Below are positions 21,010 through 29,464 of a stretch of 64,000 bases of DNA, piece after piece. How positions within the stretch are numbered: position 1 is the stretch's first letter; every line of letters begins with the position of its first letter. The notes under the pieces are model-generated. The model had not been told where the DNA came from. It saw nothing but the letters and a program-made list of their open reading frames with translations, and made no database searches. The stretch comes from Roseateles aquatilis (GTDB lineage Bacteria > Pseudomonadota > Gammaproteobacteria > Burkholderiales > Burkholderiaceae_C). The stretch spans positions 292,574 through 356,573 of the forward strand of contig NZ_NIOF01000007.1 of the NCBI RefSeq assembly GCF_002205645.1. The letters run 5' to 3'. A program made the translations under genes and the position numbers.

Positions 21010-21563
21010 TTGATCCCGTGATCGCGACCGAGCACGAGTTGCACGACCTTTTCCTGGCGGGACTGGACGGCGATGCGACGGCCTACCACCGCTTCCTGCA
21101 GCGCTTGAGCGCGCTGCTGCGCGGCTATTTCCGTCGTCGCCTGCAGCAACTGCCCGACGACGTGGAGGACTTGGTGCAGGAAACGCTGATGGCCGTGCAT
21201 GCGCAGCGGCAGACCTACCGGCGCGGCGAGCCGCTGACGGCCTGGGTGCACGCGGTCGCGCGCTACAAGCTGGTGGACCTGTGGCGGCGGCGCGAGCGCC
21301 ACGAGGCCCTGCACGATCCGCTGGACGAGGACCTGGCCGTGTTCACGCAACCCGATCACGACGCCAGCGACACGCGTCGCGACCTGGATCGGCTGTTGGG
21401 GCAACTGCCCAATCACCAGCGCTTGCCGATCCTGCACACGAAGCTGGAAGGCTTGTCGGTCCAGGAGACGGCGCGGCTGACCGGCATGAGCGAATCGGCC
21501 GTGAAGGTCGGCGTGCATCGCGGCCTGAAGGCGCTGGCACGGCAATGGAAAGGAATGGCATGA
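21000..21563 (+). CDS. ECF RNA polymerase sigma factor (SigF-like)
   Basis: This sigma-70 family protein of up to 187 residues has region 2 (ALLRGYFRRRLQQLPDDVEDLVQETLMAVHAQR in pieces) and region 4 (LEGLSVQETARLTGMSESAVKVGVHRGLKAL in pieces). It is divergent from the bufferin operon and coupled by a 4-bp overlap to the anti-sigma gene. The overlap and the shared promoter motif suggest it controls both operons, probably in response to metal or oxidative stress. If the plus-strand GTAACC-N16-CGAA element is the main promoter, translation starts at a later codon such as the GTG at 21018, giving a nearly leaderless mRNA. Confidence 0.9.
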   Translation: MVRIDPVIATEHELHDLFLAGLDGDATAYHRFLQRLSALLRGYFRRRLQQLPDDVEDLVQETLMAVHAQRQTYRRGEPLTAWVHAVARYKLVDLWRRRERHEALHDPLDEDLAVFTQPDHDASDTRRDLDRLLGQLPNHQRLPILHTKLEGLSVQETARLTGMSESAVKVGVHRGLKALARQWKGMA

Positions 21564-22201
21564 AGACGGATGACCTGATCGGCCTGCTGGCGGCCAGTGC
21601 CGCGCCGGTGCCTCGGCACGCCGGCGAGTGGCGCTTCGCCGTCGCGCTGACGATCGGCGTGCTGCTGGCGCTGGCCTGGGTGCGGACGGCCTACGGCATC
21701 CGCGCGGACCTCGGCGCGGTCATGACGGGGTCCGCCTTCTGGCTCAAGGTGGCGATGCCGCTGGCGGTGGCGCTCAGCGGGCTGGTGGTGGTCTTCCGGC
21801 TCGGCCATCCCGGCAGCCGCGTGAAGCGGTGGGGGTTGGGCCTGTGGCTGCCGGTCTCGCTGCTCTGGATCTGGGCGGCCATGGTGCTGTGGTGGGCGGA
21901 GCCCGGCACGCGCGGCGCGTTGCTGCTCGGCGTCACCTGGCGCACCTGCGTGTTCAACGTGACGGCCACCGCGCTGCCCATCGGCGCGGCGCTGTTCTGG
22001 GCGCTCAAGGGATTGGCGCCGACACGCCCCGGCCTGACCGGCGCGGCGGCGGGATGGCTGGCGGGCGCGGTCGGGGCTTGCGTTTATTCGCTGCACTGCC
22101 CGGAGATGGCGGCGCCGTTCGTCGCGATCTGGTACGTGCTCGGCATGGGACTGTCGGCCGCGCTCGGCGGCTGGGCGGGACGGCACTGGCTGCGCTGGTG
22201 A
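21560..22201 (+). CDS. DUF1109 (NrsF-like) membrane anti-sigma factor
   Basis: This 213-residue inner-membrane protein has six hydrophobic helices and the DUF1109 start MKTDDLIGLLAASAAPV. Two cysteines sit near the membrane (RTCVFNV and LHCPEMAAPF), as in NrsF, where conserved Cys residues sense metals. The start overlaps the sigma factor stop as ATGA, so it is very likely the cognate anti-sigma factor holding the ECF factor at the membrane until a signal arrives. Confidence 0.9.
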   Translation: MKTDDLIGLLAASAAPVPRHAGEWRFAVALTIGVLLALAWVRTAYGIRADLGAVMTGSAFWLKVAMPLAVALSGLVVVFRLGHPGSRVKRWGLGLWLPVSLLWIWAAMVLWWAEPGTRGALLLGVTWRTCVFNVTATALPIGAALFWALKGLAPTRPGLTGAAAGWLAGAVGACVYSLHCPEMAAPFVAIWYVLGMGLSAALGGWAGRHWLRW

Positions 22202-22218
22202 ACGGATCGCGTGGATGA

Positions 22219-22239
22219 GCGGGGGGCGCGCTCCCCCGC
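22219..22239 (+). terminator. GC hairpin after the anti-sigma gene
   Basis: GCGGGGG (22219-22225) pairs with CCCCCGC (22233-22239) 17 nt after the stop. There is no U-tract, so termination is uncertain. Confidence 0.35.
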
Positions 22240-22331
22240 GCCTCCGCAATTGTGAGGACGCGCCGCCGGCGCGGTTCGTCTAGCGTCATGGGTTGAGCCA
22301 AAACGGACCGGACGTCCGTCAGGGAGCGACC

Positions 22332-24008
22332 ATGCAGCAGGGCTTGTCCACCAACCGGCGATGCGATGCCTCCGCCGACTGCCTTCTCCAGAACGGGCGC
22401 GGCTTCGTTTTCCGCTATCACTCGCGCACCACGGCGATGGCGGAGAAGCGGATCTCGCCCCAGGAGGCCGCGGCGCTCGCGCGCGCCGGGCTGCAGATCG
22501 CGACCGTCTACCAGGATCGCGCCCGTCAGCCCGAGGACTTCGGCCGGGCGCGCGGCCAGCTCGACGGCGCCTCGGCGCAGGCCGCGGCGGCCCAGATCGG
22601 CCAGCCCCCGGGCAGCGCCATCTACTTCGCCGTCGACACCGACTTCAGCGCCGCCGAGATCGCCCAGTGGGTCGTGCCCTACTTCCAGGGCGTGAAGGCC
22701 GGCATGGACCAGGCCGCCGGCGGCGCGTCGGCGTACACGATCGGCGTCTACGGCTCGGGCCTCACCTGCAAGACGCTGAAGGAGGAGCGCGGGCTGGCGC
22801 GTTTCTCCTGGCTCGCCGAGGCCACCGGATGGCGCGGCTCATCCACCTATGCCACCTGGGACGTGCGCCAGCGCGTCAACACCGGCACGACGCTCTGCGG
22901 GCTGGGCGTGGCCTGGGAACACTGCGAGGCGCCAGGAAACTTCGGCCAATTCCAGCCCATCGGCTTCGACGTGACGGCGGACAGCGGCGAGGTGCGCCGC
23001 GTCACCGCCACGCAGTTGAACCTGCGCCATGTGCCGACCGCAGACGGGAACATCCCGATCGCGCAGCTGCCTGAGGGGCAACTGGTCCGGCTGCTCGGCA
23101 ATGCCACGCCGCCCTGGGTGCGCGTGCGCGCGACGCTCGGCGGCAGCGATGTGATCGGCTACGTGAGCGCCAAGTACCTGGCGCCGGTGACCGCCGCCGC
23201 GCCCACGGTCGCGCCGATCGCCGCGGCGCCCGTCGCCGGCCCGACATTCGCGGCACCTGCACCTGCACCTGCACCTGCACCTGCGCCTGCGCCAGCGCCG
23301 GCAACGGCAACGGCAACGGCAGCGACGAACCTGGGCATTCCCGCCGTCCTCTTCCGCGAAAACGATCCCGCCGCGAAGCGCGCCTCCACCGGCAAGCGCG
23401 CGCAGCCCATCGGGGAGCCAGGCCGGCCAACGCGCGATCCCGGCGCCGACGCGCAGACCCGCGTCGCGCAACTCAGCGCCATCGTGAACTGGCTCGATTC
23501 ACCCGGCAGCGCACGCTACCTGCCGGAGGCCGTCACCTTCTGCAACGTCTACGCGGCGGACTTCGCCTATCTGGCGGGCGTGTATCTGCCGCGCACGTGG
23601 TGGATGGACTCCGCGCTGGTCCGCATCGGCCGGGGCGAGACGCTGCTTCCCATCTATGACACGACCATCCGCGAGATGCGCGCCGACGACCTGCACGCCT
23701 GGCTGAAGGACTTCGGTCCGAGCTTCGGCTGGCGTCGCGTGTTCGACGCGACGGCGTTGCAGACGGCCGCCAACGCAGGCGGCATCGGCCTGGTCTGCGC
23801 GGACCGCGACGCGGCCGGGCTGCCCGGCCACATCACCGTCGTCGTGCCGGAGACCGCCGCCCAACGCGCCCAGCGCGATGCCGACGGGCATGTCGTCCTG
23901 CCGCTGCAGAGTCAGGCGGGGCGGACCAACTTCCGCTACGGCACCGCCGGCTCGGCGTGGTGGCTGAACCCGATCTTCAAGTCCTACGTCTTCTTCGTGC
24001 ACGACTGA
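22332..24008 (+). CDS. DUF1906 glycoside-hydrolase-like + SH3 + cysteine amidase-like protein
   Basis: This 558-residue protein has three parts. Residues about 10-205 match the DUF1906 (Rv2525c-like) TIM-barrel fold of peptidoglycan glycoside-hydrolase-like proteins (FRYHSR, YFAVDTDFS, IGVYGSG, WDVRQ). Residues about 210-290 are an SH3-like domain (LNLRHVPTADG, YVSAKYL). An Ala-Pro repeat linker follows, then a C-terminal domain with FCNVYAADFAYLAG and GHITVVVPE, which place a Cys and a His as in CHAP/NlpC-type amidases. No signal peptide is seen, so export would need a holin, lysis or a secretion system. The start follows AGGGAG. It may be a wall-degrading toxin or a lysis enzyme; substrate is not known. 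Confidence 0.72.
   Translation: MQQGLSTNRRCDASADCLLQNGRGFVFRYHSRTTAMAEKRISPQEAAALARAGLQIATVYQDRARQPEDFGRARGQLDGASAQAAAAQIGQPPGSAIYFAVDTDFSAAEIAQWVVPYFQGVKAGMDQAAGGASAYTIGVYGSGLTCKTLKEERGLARFSWLAEATGWRGSSTYATWDVRQRVNTGTTLCGLGVAWEHCEAPGNFGQFQPIGFDVTADSGEVRRVTATQLNLRHVPTADGNIPIAQLPEGQLVRLLGNATPPWVRVRATLGGSDVIGYVSAKYLAPVTAAAPTVAPIAAAPVAGPTFAAPAPAPAPAPAPAPAPATATATAATNLGIPAVLFRENDPAAKRASTGKRAQPIGEPGRPTRDPGADAQTRVAQLSAIVNWLDSPGSARYLPEAVTFCNVYAADFAYLAGVYLPRTWWMDSALVRIGRGETLLPIYDTTIREMRADDLHAWLKDFGPSFGWRRVFDATALQTAANAGGIGLVCADRDAAGLPGHITVVVPETAAQRAQRDADGHVVLPLQSQAGRTNFRYGTAGSAWWLNPIFKSYVFFVHD
23253..23324 (+). repeat. Hexanucleotide tandem repeat coding for Ala-Pro linker
   Basis: Five exact GCACCT units (23253-23282) grade into GCGCCT, GCGCCA, GCGCCG, then three GCAACG units and GCAGCG. 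The array encodes an Ala-Pro/Ala-Thr linker and keeps frame when units are gained or lost. Confidence 0.85.
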
Positions 24009-24052
24009 AGCGGCGGCGGACGCGCGCGTCCCTTGCGCCCCGCTCGCGCCCT

Positions 24053-27000
24053 TTACGCGCTCTCGGCCCTGTCCGCCTGATCCTCTTCGACCGTGCCGAT
24101 CCGCGCGCTGATCGGCACGTCCTCCGGCCACAACCGGTACTCGAAGGGTCGGCCCGGCGCGCGCGCGCCCAGCGACGACTGGAAGTAGGCGATGAATCGC
24201 TCCGCGCGCGCCCGGATCCGCGGCGTGCGGAACCGGTCCAGCTTGAGCGACTTCAGGAACTCCTGCTCGTCGTGGATATGGTCGTGCTCCCGCTTGTAGC
24301 GGTGGAACTGGATCAGCAGGTCCAGCCGGTCGATGTCGTTGGCCACCATCGCGTCGGTCTCCTCCTCGACGTCGGCTCGGCGCTGCATCTTCATGTACTC
24401 GAAGTCCTCGAAGTCGTCCGCCAGCTGCAGGAACTCGTCCGACTCGGTGAGCGCGCCGATGCGCGCCACGCGTCGCACCACCGAGAACTCGCGCTCCCGC
24501 TCGTTGGGCTTCTTGTCCTGGTCACGCACGTCCGAGGTGATGGCTTCGCCGATGTCGTGCATGCGGACCAGCTCCACGACGCGCCGCTTGGAGATGCCGG
24601 CGTCCGCGGCGCCGCTCACGAACAGCTCGACCAGGCGCTCGGCCATGTACAGGTGGGCCGCCACCGACTCCGGCGGCGTCGCCTGCATCCAGCCGGTGCG
24701 GCGCTGGAACTTGAGCTCGTACAAATCGTCGATGTAGGCCTCGAGCGCGAAGCGGCCACAGCCGAGCTCGGCGATCGTCGACTCGACGAAATCGCTGAGC
24801 GCGTCGGACTTGCCGGTCTGCCGGCCGTTCTCGCGCGCCAGGAAGGCCGCGATGCGCGCCAGTTCCTCGGGGGACATCTTCTCGGCGATGTTGCGCGGCC
24901 GCACCAGCGAGGCGATCGTGTACAGCTGCACCTTCGCCATCGGCGCATCGGGCGCCAGCGTCGGCAGCTCCTCCATCAGCGCGCGCAGCGTGCGGGTGCA
25001 CGGCGCGAGCGACTGGTCGTCGCTGAGCAGCGAATCGGTCGGCGAAAAGATCAGGTCGCCGTAGTACTCGCAATGGAAGCCGCGATTGAGGTCGTCGTTC
25101 GCATAGTTGCGCATCAGCTCCTTGAGGTAGGCATCGGTCGCCGCGGCGTCGCCCAGCATCGCGCGGCTGATGAAGATGCCGCGCTGCAGCAGCAGGATCT
25201 CCCGCTCCAGCCGCCGCAGCAGCTTGGGGATCAGGTGCGGCGAGTCGGGCACGTCCGCGCCCAGCAGGCCGAACAGCGTGCGCGCCCATTTGCGGATCCC
25301 GGGCGAGTCCGCCTGCGCCGCTTGATTCACGAGCTGGCTGACGCGGCGGAAATCGTTGAGATCGCTTTCAGCCTGCTTGCCCACGGCCTGGAGCAGCTGG
25401 CGCATCTCGTCGCGCAGGCCTATCCCCTGGACGCGCCCGGCGATGTAGGCGCAGGTTGTCGTGAAGCGGCGATACAGCACGCCCAGGCCTTGCTTCTTGG
25501 ACCGCTGGTTGGCCTCGCTGGCCTGCGCCAGCTGATGCAGGTGGGCGCGCACGGCCTGCACGGCGCTGCGCTGGTCCTCGGCTGAGGCATGCTCCAGATA
25601 GTCCCGGAAGTAGGCCGTCACGCGGGACGGAAACACGTGGTTGAACTTGGCCGCGAAGGTGTCCGCCGCCGGACCGGTGTCCGGATCGGCGTCGCCCTGT
25701 TTCACGAACGCCCAGAAGACCGCCGAGGCCACCAGCCAGTCGCGGATGCTGCGGTGGGTCCGGATCAGCTCCAGATAGCCGCTGTTCTCGCCGACGGCAG
25801 GTGGCGGCTCCGCCGCGCCCGCCGGGGACCGCCCCTCCTTGCGCCGCATGCCGGCTCCGCTCAGCGACATGAAGTCGCGGTACTGCAGCGCCGAGTAATG
25901 CCGCACCTTCTCCCGCATCCAGGCGTCGGCGGAGCCGTTCAGCCCGTGGCCGCGGCGCGCGCGTCCGAAACGCTGCTGCACGAACTCCTCGACATAGGCC
26001 GCGATCAGCGTGCCGAGCGAGCGATGCAGGTTGGCGCCCGTGCTCACCGACACCAGCACCTGCCTGGCCAGGAACACATCGGGCGCGGTGCGATGCCGCC
26101 GACACAGCTTCTGGATCGCCTCGCCCGCGACCTGCCGGTTGCCGGGCGTGAGGTCGATGCCCTCGGCGGCCGCGGCGATGTTGAGGTAGCGGCGGATGGA
26201 CTCGTCGTCGAGCGGCTGCTCGCGAAGTTCGTACACGCCGTCGCGCGCCGACGGGGGGGCATGCTCGTCTTCCGGTTTGTCGGCGTGGCGGAAGGCATGC
26301 AGCGCCCCGAGCTGGTTGGTCGTGAGCTCCCGCTTCAGCGCGGCCAGCTCGCGGTTCGCGTCGGCCGCGGTGTCCGGGCGTTCCGGCACCTGGTTGCCCA
26401 CCAGCAGCACCGCATAACGCTTGCCGGGCACGCCGCCGCCCTGCGCGAGGTAGTCGGCGACGCGCGGGTCCGGCCGCCAGCCGACCTGGCTTTCAAGGTG
26501 CCGGTCGATCACCACCGGCACGATGTCGCGGCCGGTCTCCGCGATCCTGGCCTTGAGCCGCAGGTAGACCAGCGCGACGAACTGCTCGCGCCCGCTGCCC
26601 GAGTGGGCGGCGAGCTGCCAGGTGCCGCGGCGCGACGGCGATAGCAAAGCGTCCACCACATGCCGCGCGGGGTCGTCGATCACCCGCCCCTTCACCGTCA
26701 CCAGGGTCTGGAACGAGGCCTCCAATTGAGCCAGCGCCTGCGGGTCGGTCACGACGTCGTGATCGAGGTGCCCATGGACGAAATCGTTCGACATGTCGGC
26801 CAGGGCCTGCTCGAAGTCCCGGCGCGAGACCGCCGCTGGCGGCGGGGCCTGCGATGGACCGTGCGGCGCGGCGGCGCCGGGGATCGACGAGGAGGCGCCG
26901 TTGCGCGTCGACGTCACGGCCCGCCCCGCCTGCGCGAGGACCTCGGCGGCCTCGCGCGGTTGGACCGGGGGGGCGTCATGGGCCTGCCTCAGCCAGTCGA

Positions 27001-28318
27001 GCAGCCCCTTCGACACCGCCGGCCAGCCCAGCCCACCGCGCAGCAGGTCGGCGCGCAGCGAGGTCGCGTCCTCCTTCGCGCGCGCATAGTCGAACCACAC
27101 GTCCTTGATGGCGCTCGCCACGGCGTCGACGTCCTCGTGATGCAGCGCATCGACATACCGCCGGGCCACGCGGTCCTTGCCGTTGTCCGTCTTGCGGGGG
27201 CGCGTGCCGATGGCCTCCGGATCCGCGAGCTTCTGATAGTCGAGCCCATGCTGGACAGTGACGGTGCGTACGCGATGCGCCAGCCGCCGGGCATCGAGCA
27301 GGCTGGCCAGACCGCAGTTCTCGGTCAACACCAGCGGGATGCCACGGTCGATGGCATCCCAGCCCGACAGCCCGAAGCCGTCGTGCAGGGACGTGAACAG
27401 CGCCACGTGGTGCTGCCCCAGCAGCGACCGCATGGCGTCACGGTCGCGCGTGAACGGGTGCGCGTTCAGAGTGATGGCGCGCTGGGCGAAGGCATCCGCC
27501 ACGGACTTCAGCATGAACGCCTGATCGTTGCGAGCCCCCGCGTCCGCGTCGACGCCGAAGACACTCATCACGGCATCGTGAACCCCCAGGCTCGGGTGCG
27601 CGGACCTCACGCCATGGATCGCCCGCCCGAACGCCGCCACCGCCAGCACCCCCTGCTTGATGACGTCGTTCTCCGGATCCAGGCGCCCCGAGATAAAGGA
27701 GAAGAAAGCCTTGTCCTTGGGCGGCCCGGGCGGCAGCGCATCGTCCGACAGCCCCGGCACGAATTCGTACAGTCGCTCCGACGTGGCGCCCAGGCGCAGC
27801 GCGGTCTGACGCAACTTGGGACCGACGGCCACGATCCGGTCGGCGGACTGGATGACCAGGCGCTGAGTGGCCGACTTCGCGTGCTCGATGGGAACCGCGC
27901 GAGGCTGCCCCTTGAGGGCGTGATAGGCCTCGTAGTCCATGTGCACGAAGACGCAGGATCGCGCGCGCGGCAGGGCGCGCGCCAGCTTGCAGGCGACGTC
28001 CCCCGTGATCGCGTCATGGCCGACGACGACGACGGGCATCTTTTCCATCAGATCCTCGATCTCGCGCGAATCGATCAACCGCCTGAGCGCGGTCTCGGGC
28101 TCCTTCAGCAAGGCCGGCTCCACGACGAGGTTCACGGTGGACTTGGCGGCATCGTCGAACTCGTCGCCCGAGGCCTCGGGCACCAGACAGATCAATCGAA
28201 CGGCGCGGTCGCGGCGCTCCCCGAGATGCCGCGCCACGTCGTAGTTGAGGGCGTTGACGCCACCATGCGCCACGCCCCAGGCGGTGGCGACGAACACCAC
28301 TCCCAGATTTGAACTCAC
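24053..28318 (-). CDS. Giant three-part protein: GT-B glycosyltransferase, STAND-like region, HD hydrolase
   Basis: This 1,421-residue protein starts at a GTG with a strong GGGAGGGA site; upstream in-frame sequence is not conserved-looking. Residues 1-445 form a GT-B glycosyltransferase: WGVAHGGVNALN near the N-terminus and a GT4-like DGFGLSGWDAIDRGIPLVLTE stretch at 313-333, where the usual E-x7-E pair is D-x7-D. Residues 446-500 are an Ala/Pro linker. Residues about 505-790 look like a STAND/NACHT NTPase with a degenerate P-loop (AHSGSGREQF, 571-580) and a PLDDESIRRYL segment. A helical region follows to about 1200. Residues 1205-1375 are an HD domain (H1222, H1254-D1255, E1258, D1328/D1330). 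It stands alone. Fused enzymes plus a STAND-like core suggest a conflict or defence protein; this is inference. Confidence 0.75.
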   Translation of the reverse strand: MSSNLGVVFVATAWGVAHGGVNALNYDVARHLGERRDRAVRLICLVPEASGDEFDDAAKSTVNLVVEPALLKEPETALRRLIDSREIEDLMEKMPVVVVGHDAITGDVACKLARALPRARSCVFVHMDYEAYHALKGQPRAVPIEHAKSATQRLVIQSADRIVAVGPKLRQTALRLGATSERLYEFVPGLSDDALPPGPPKDKAFFSFISGRLDPENDVIKQGVLAVAAFGRAIHGVRSAHPSLGVHDAVMSVFGVDADAGARNDQAFMLKSVADAFAQRAITLNAHPFTRDRDAMRSLLGQHHVALFTSLHDGFGLSGWDAIDRGIPLVLTENCGLASLLDARRLAHRVRTVTVQHGLDYQKLADPEAIGTRPRKTDNGKDRVARRYVDALHHEDVDAVASAIKDVWFDYARAKEDATSLRADLLRGGLGWPAVSKGLLDWLRQAHDAPPVQPREAAEVLAQAGRAVTSTRNGASSSIPGAAAPHGPSQAPPPAAVSRRDFEQALADMSNDFVHGHLDHDVVTDPQALAQLEASFQTLVTVKGRVIDDPARHVVDALLSPSRRGTWQLAAHSGSGREQFVALVYLRLKARIAETGRDIVPVVIDRHLESQVGWRPDPRVADYLAQGGGVPGKRYAVLLVGNQVPERPDTAADANRELAALKRELTTNQLGALHAFRHADKPEDEHAPPSARDGVYELREQPLDDESIRRYLNIAAAAEGIDLTPGNRQVAGEAIQKLCRRHRTAPDVFLARQVLVSVSTGANLHRSLGTLIAAYVEEFVQQRFGRARRGHGLNGSADAWMREKVRHYSALQYRDFMSLSGAGMRRKEGRSPAGAAEPPPAVGENSGYLELIRTHRSIRDWLVASAVFWAFVKQGDADPDTGPAADTFAAKFNHVFPSRVTAYFRDYLEHASAEDQRSAVQAVRAHLHQLAQASEANQRSKKQGLGVLYRRFTTTCAYIAGRVQGIGLRDEMRQLLQAVGKQAESDLNDFRRVSQLVNQAAQADSPGIRKWARTLFGLLGADVPDSPHLIPKLLRRLEREILLLQRGIFISRAMLGDAAATDAYLKELMRNYANDDLNRGFHCEYYGDLIFSPTDSLLSDDQSLAPCTRTLRALMEELPTLAPDAPMAKVQLYTIASLVRPRNIAEKMSPEELARIAAFLARENGRQTGKSDALSDFVESTIAELGCGRFALEAYIDDLYELKFQRRTGWMQATPPESVAAHLYMAERLVELFVSGAADAGISKRRVVELVRMHDIGEAITSDVRDQDKKPNEREREFSVVRRVARIGALTESDEFLQLADDFEDFEYMKMQRRADVEEETDAMVANDIDRLDLLIQFHRYKREHDHIHDEQEFLKSLKLDRFRTPRIRARAERFIAYFQSSLGARAPGRPFEYRLWPEDVPISARIGTVEEDQADRAESA

Positions 28319-28579
28319 GCTGATCCCTCCCGCATCGTCCTGTGGCCGGGCCGGTGCCGCGGGCCGGCGACGATCAGATCGCGGGCGCGGCAGGCTCCGG
28401 GTTGGCTCCGCATTTGGACAGCGCATCGCGCGGACACAAGAGGGACCGACCGCGGTTCGTCCTCAATCTTGGGGAGACGCGACGCCCCGGCGGGCGACGA
28501 GCGAACGGAATCGTCGGAATGGAGCGCGGAAAGGCCGACCGCTTTTAAGATTCGCCGCTCGTTCAGGGAGAGGCAAAAA

Positions 28580-28912
28580 ATGCTCAAGACGATGCAAGGC
28601 ATCGCCGCGACGGCGATGGTCGCGGCACTGGCGCTGCCGATGGCGGCTCACGCGGAGGGCCGCTGGACGGGGGAGTTCAAGCCGGGCGGCCCGTATGTCT
28701 CGAGTGGGGTGAACTTTCACTTCCGCGTCTCGAATGTCCCCGCCACGGCGAATTGCCCGCAGACGTGGGCTTACATCAACGAGACGGACTCCGGCGCCAA
28801 GGGAAAGATCGCGGCGCTGCTGCTCGCCTATGCGCAAGGGAAGAGCATCGACATCTTTGTCGACACGGGCGACGGCGGGTACTGCCACGTGGTGGAGTTC
28901 GTGGTGAAGTAA
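28580..28912 (+). CDS. Small secreted protein, homologue of the convergent gene
   Basis: This 110-residue protein has a clear signal peptide (residues 1-25, cleavage near AHA-E) and a mature domain with cysteines 59 and 102, probably a disulfide. The segment GKIAALLLAYAQGKSIDIF matches GKVQLAGLLTAYTQGKTVNIY of the convergent neighbour. The ATG follows GGGAGAGG. I do not recognise a functional family. The fold is likely a small beta-rich domain with one helix. A role outside the cytoplasm is all that can be said. Confidence 0.78.
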   Translation: MLKTMQGIAATAMVAALALPMAAHAEGRWTGEFKPGGPYVSSGVNFHFRVSNVPATANCPQTWAYINETDSGAKGKIAALLLAYAQGKSIDIFVDTGDGGYCHVVEFVVK

Positions 28913-28993
28913 GGCGCCGCTCGCCGGCCGGGAGGCAGCGTCCCATCGAAGCGATGCCTGGGCGGGACTCCGAGAGATCGCCCGGCGTCGGCC

Positions 28994-29332
28994 TCAATCC
29001 ACGATCGCGAAGAAATCGATCGTCTCCGTGTCGCCCCACGCCGTGCAGGCGTTGGTTCCATAGATGTTGACGGTCTTGCCCTGCGTGTAGGCGGTCAGCA
29101 GACCCGCCAACTGAACCTTGCCCTGCGGCGTCGCCGCATTGACGGCGAAACGCCGGTACTCGGTGGCGCAGGACGGTACGCCGGCACGCGTCCCTTCGAA
29201 GTAGATCACCACCACGCCGTTCGGCATGAAGTTCGGTTGGCTCAGGCGGCCCGTGGCCGTTCCGGCCAGGGCGCTGGACGTCAACAAGACGGCCGCGCCC
29301 AGCGCGACCAGCCCTCGGTTCAAGCGTGTCAT
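28994..29332 (-). CDS. Small secreted protein, homologue of the convergent gene
   Basis: This 112-residue protein has a signal peptide (about 1-23) and two cysteines, 55 (PSCATEYR) and 96 (NACTAWGDTET), at positions equivalent to those of the gene facing it. The shared core is AGLLTAYTQGKTVNIY. The end DTETIDFFAIVD is typical of a recurrent proteobacterial group of hypothetical secreted proteins. The two genes are convergent with 81 nt between stops, which suggests an inverted duplication followed by divergence. Confidence 0.75.
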   Translation of the reverse strand: MTRLNRGLVALGAAVLLTSSALAGTATGRLSQPNFMPNGVVVIYFEGTRAGVPSCATEYRRFAVNAATPQGKVQLAGLLTAYTQGKTVNIYGTNACTAWGDTETIDFFAIVD

Positions 29333-29464
29333 GGGTCCTCCCTGTCGCCGCGCTGGCGGCTCCTTCGTCGAGGAGCTGGTGCGAGCGCGGGGCGATGCGC
29401 GCGAATTCTAGGAGGCTTTGACGGCGTTCGGGTGACCCGAAGGCCTGATGCGTTGCCGATGGGG

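Noticed and set aside
23253..23324. Possible CRISPR or VNTR array
   Set aside because: Contiguous hexamers without spacers, inside a coding linker; it is a simple coding repeat.
28315..28602. 95-residue frame upstream of the large GT/STAND-like/HD gene
   Set aside because: No ribosome site and no protein-like features; it overlaps the leader and is treated as chance.
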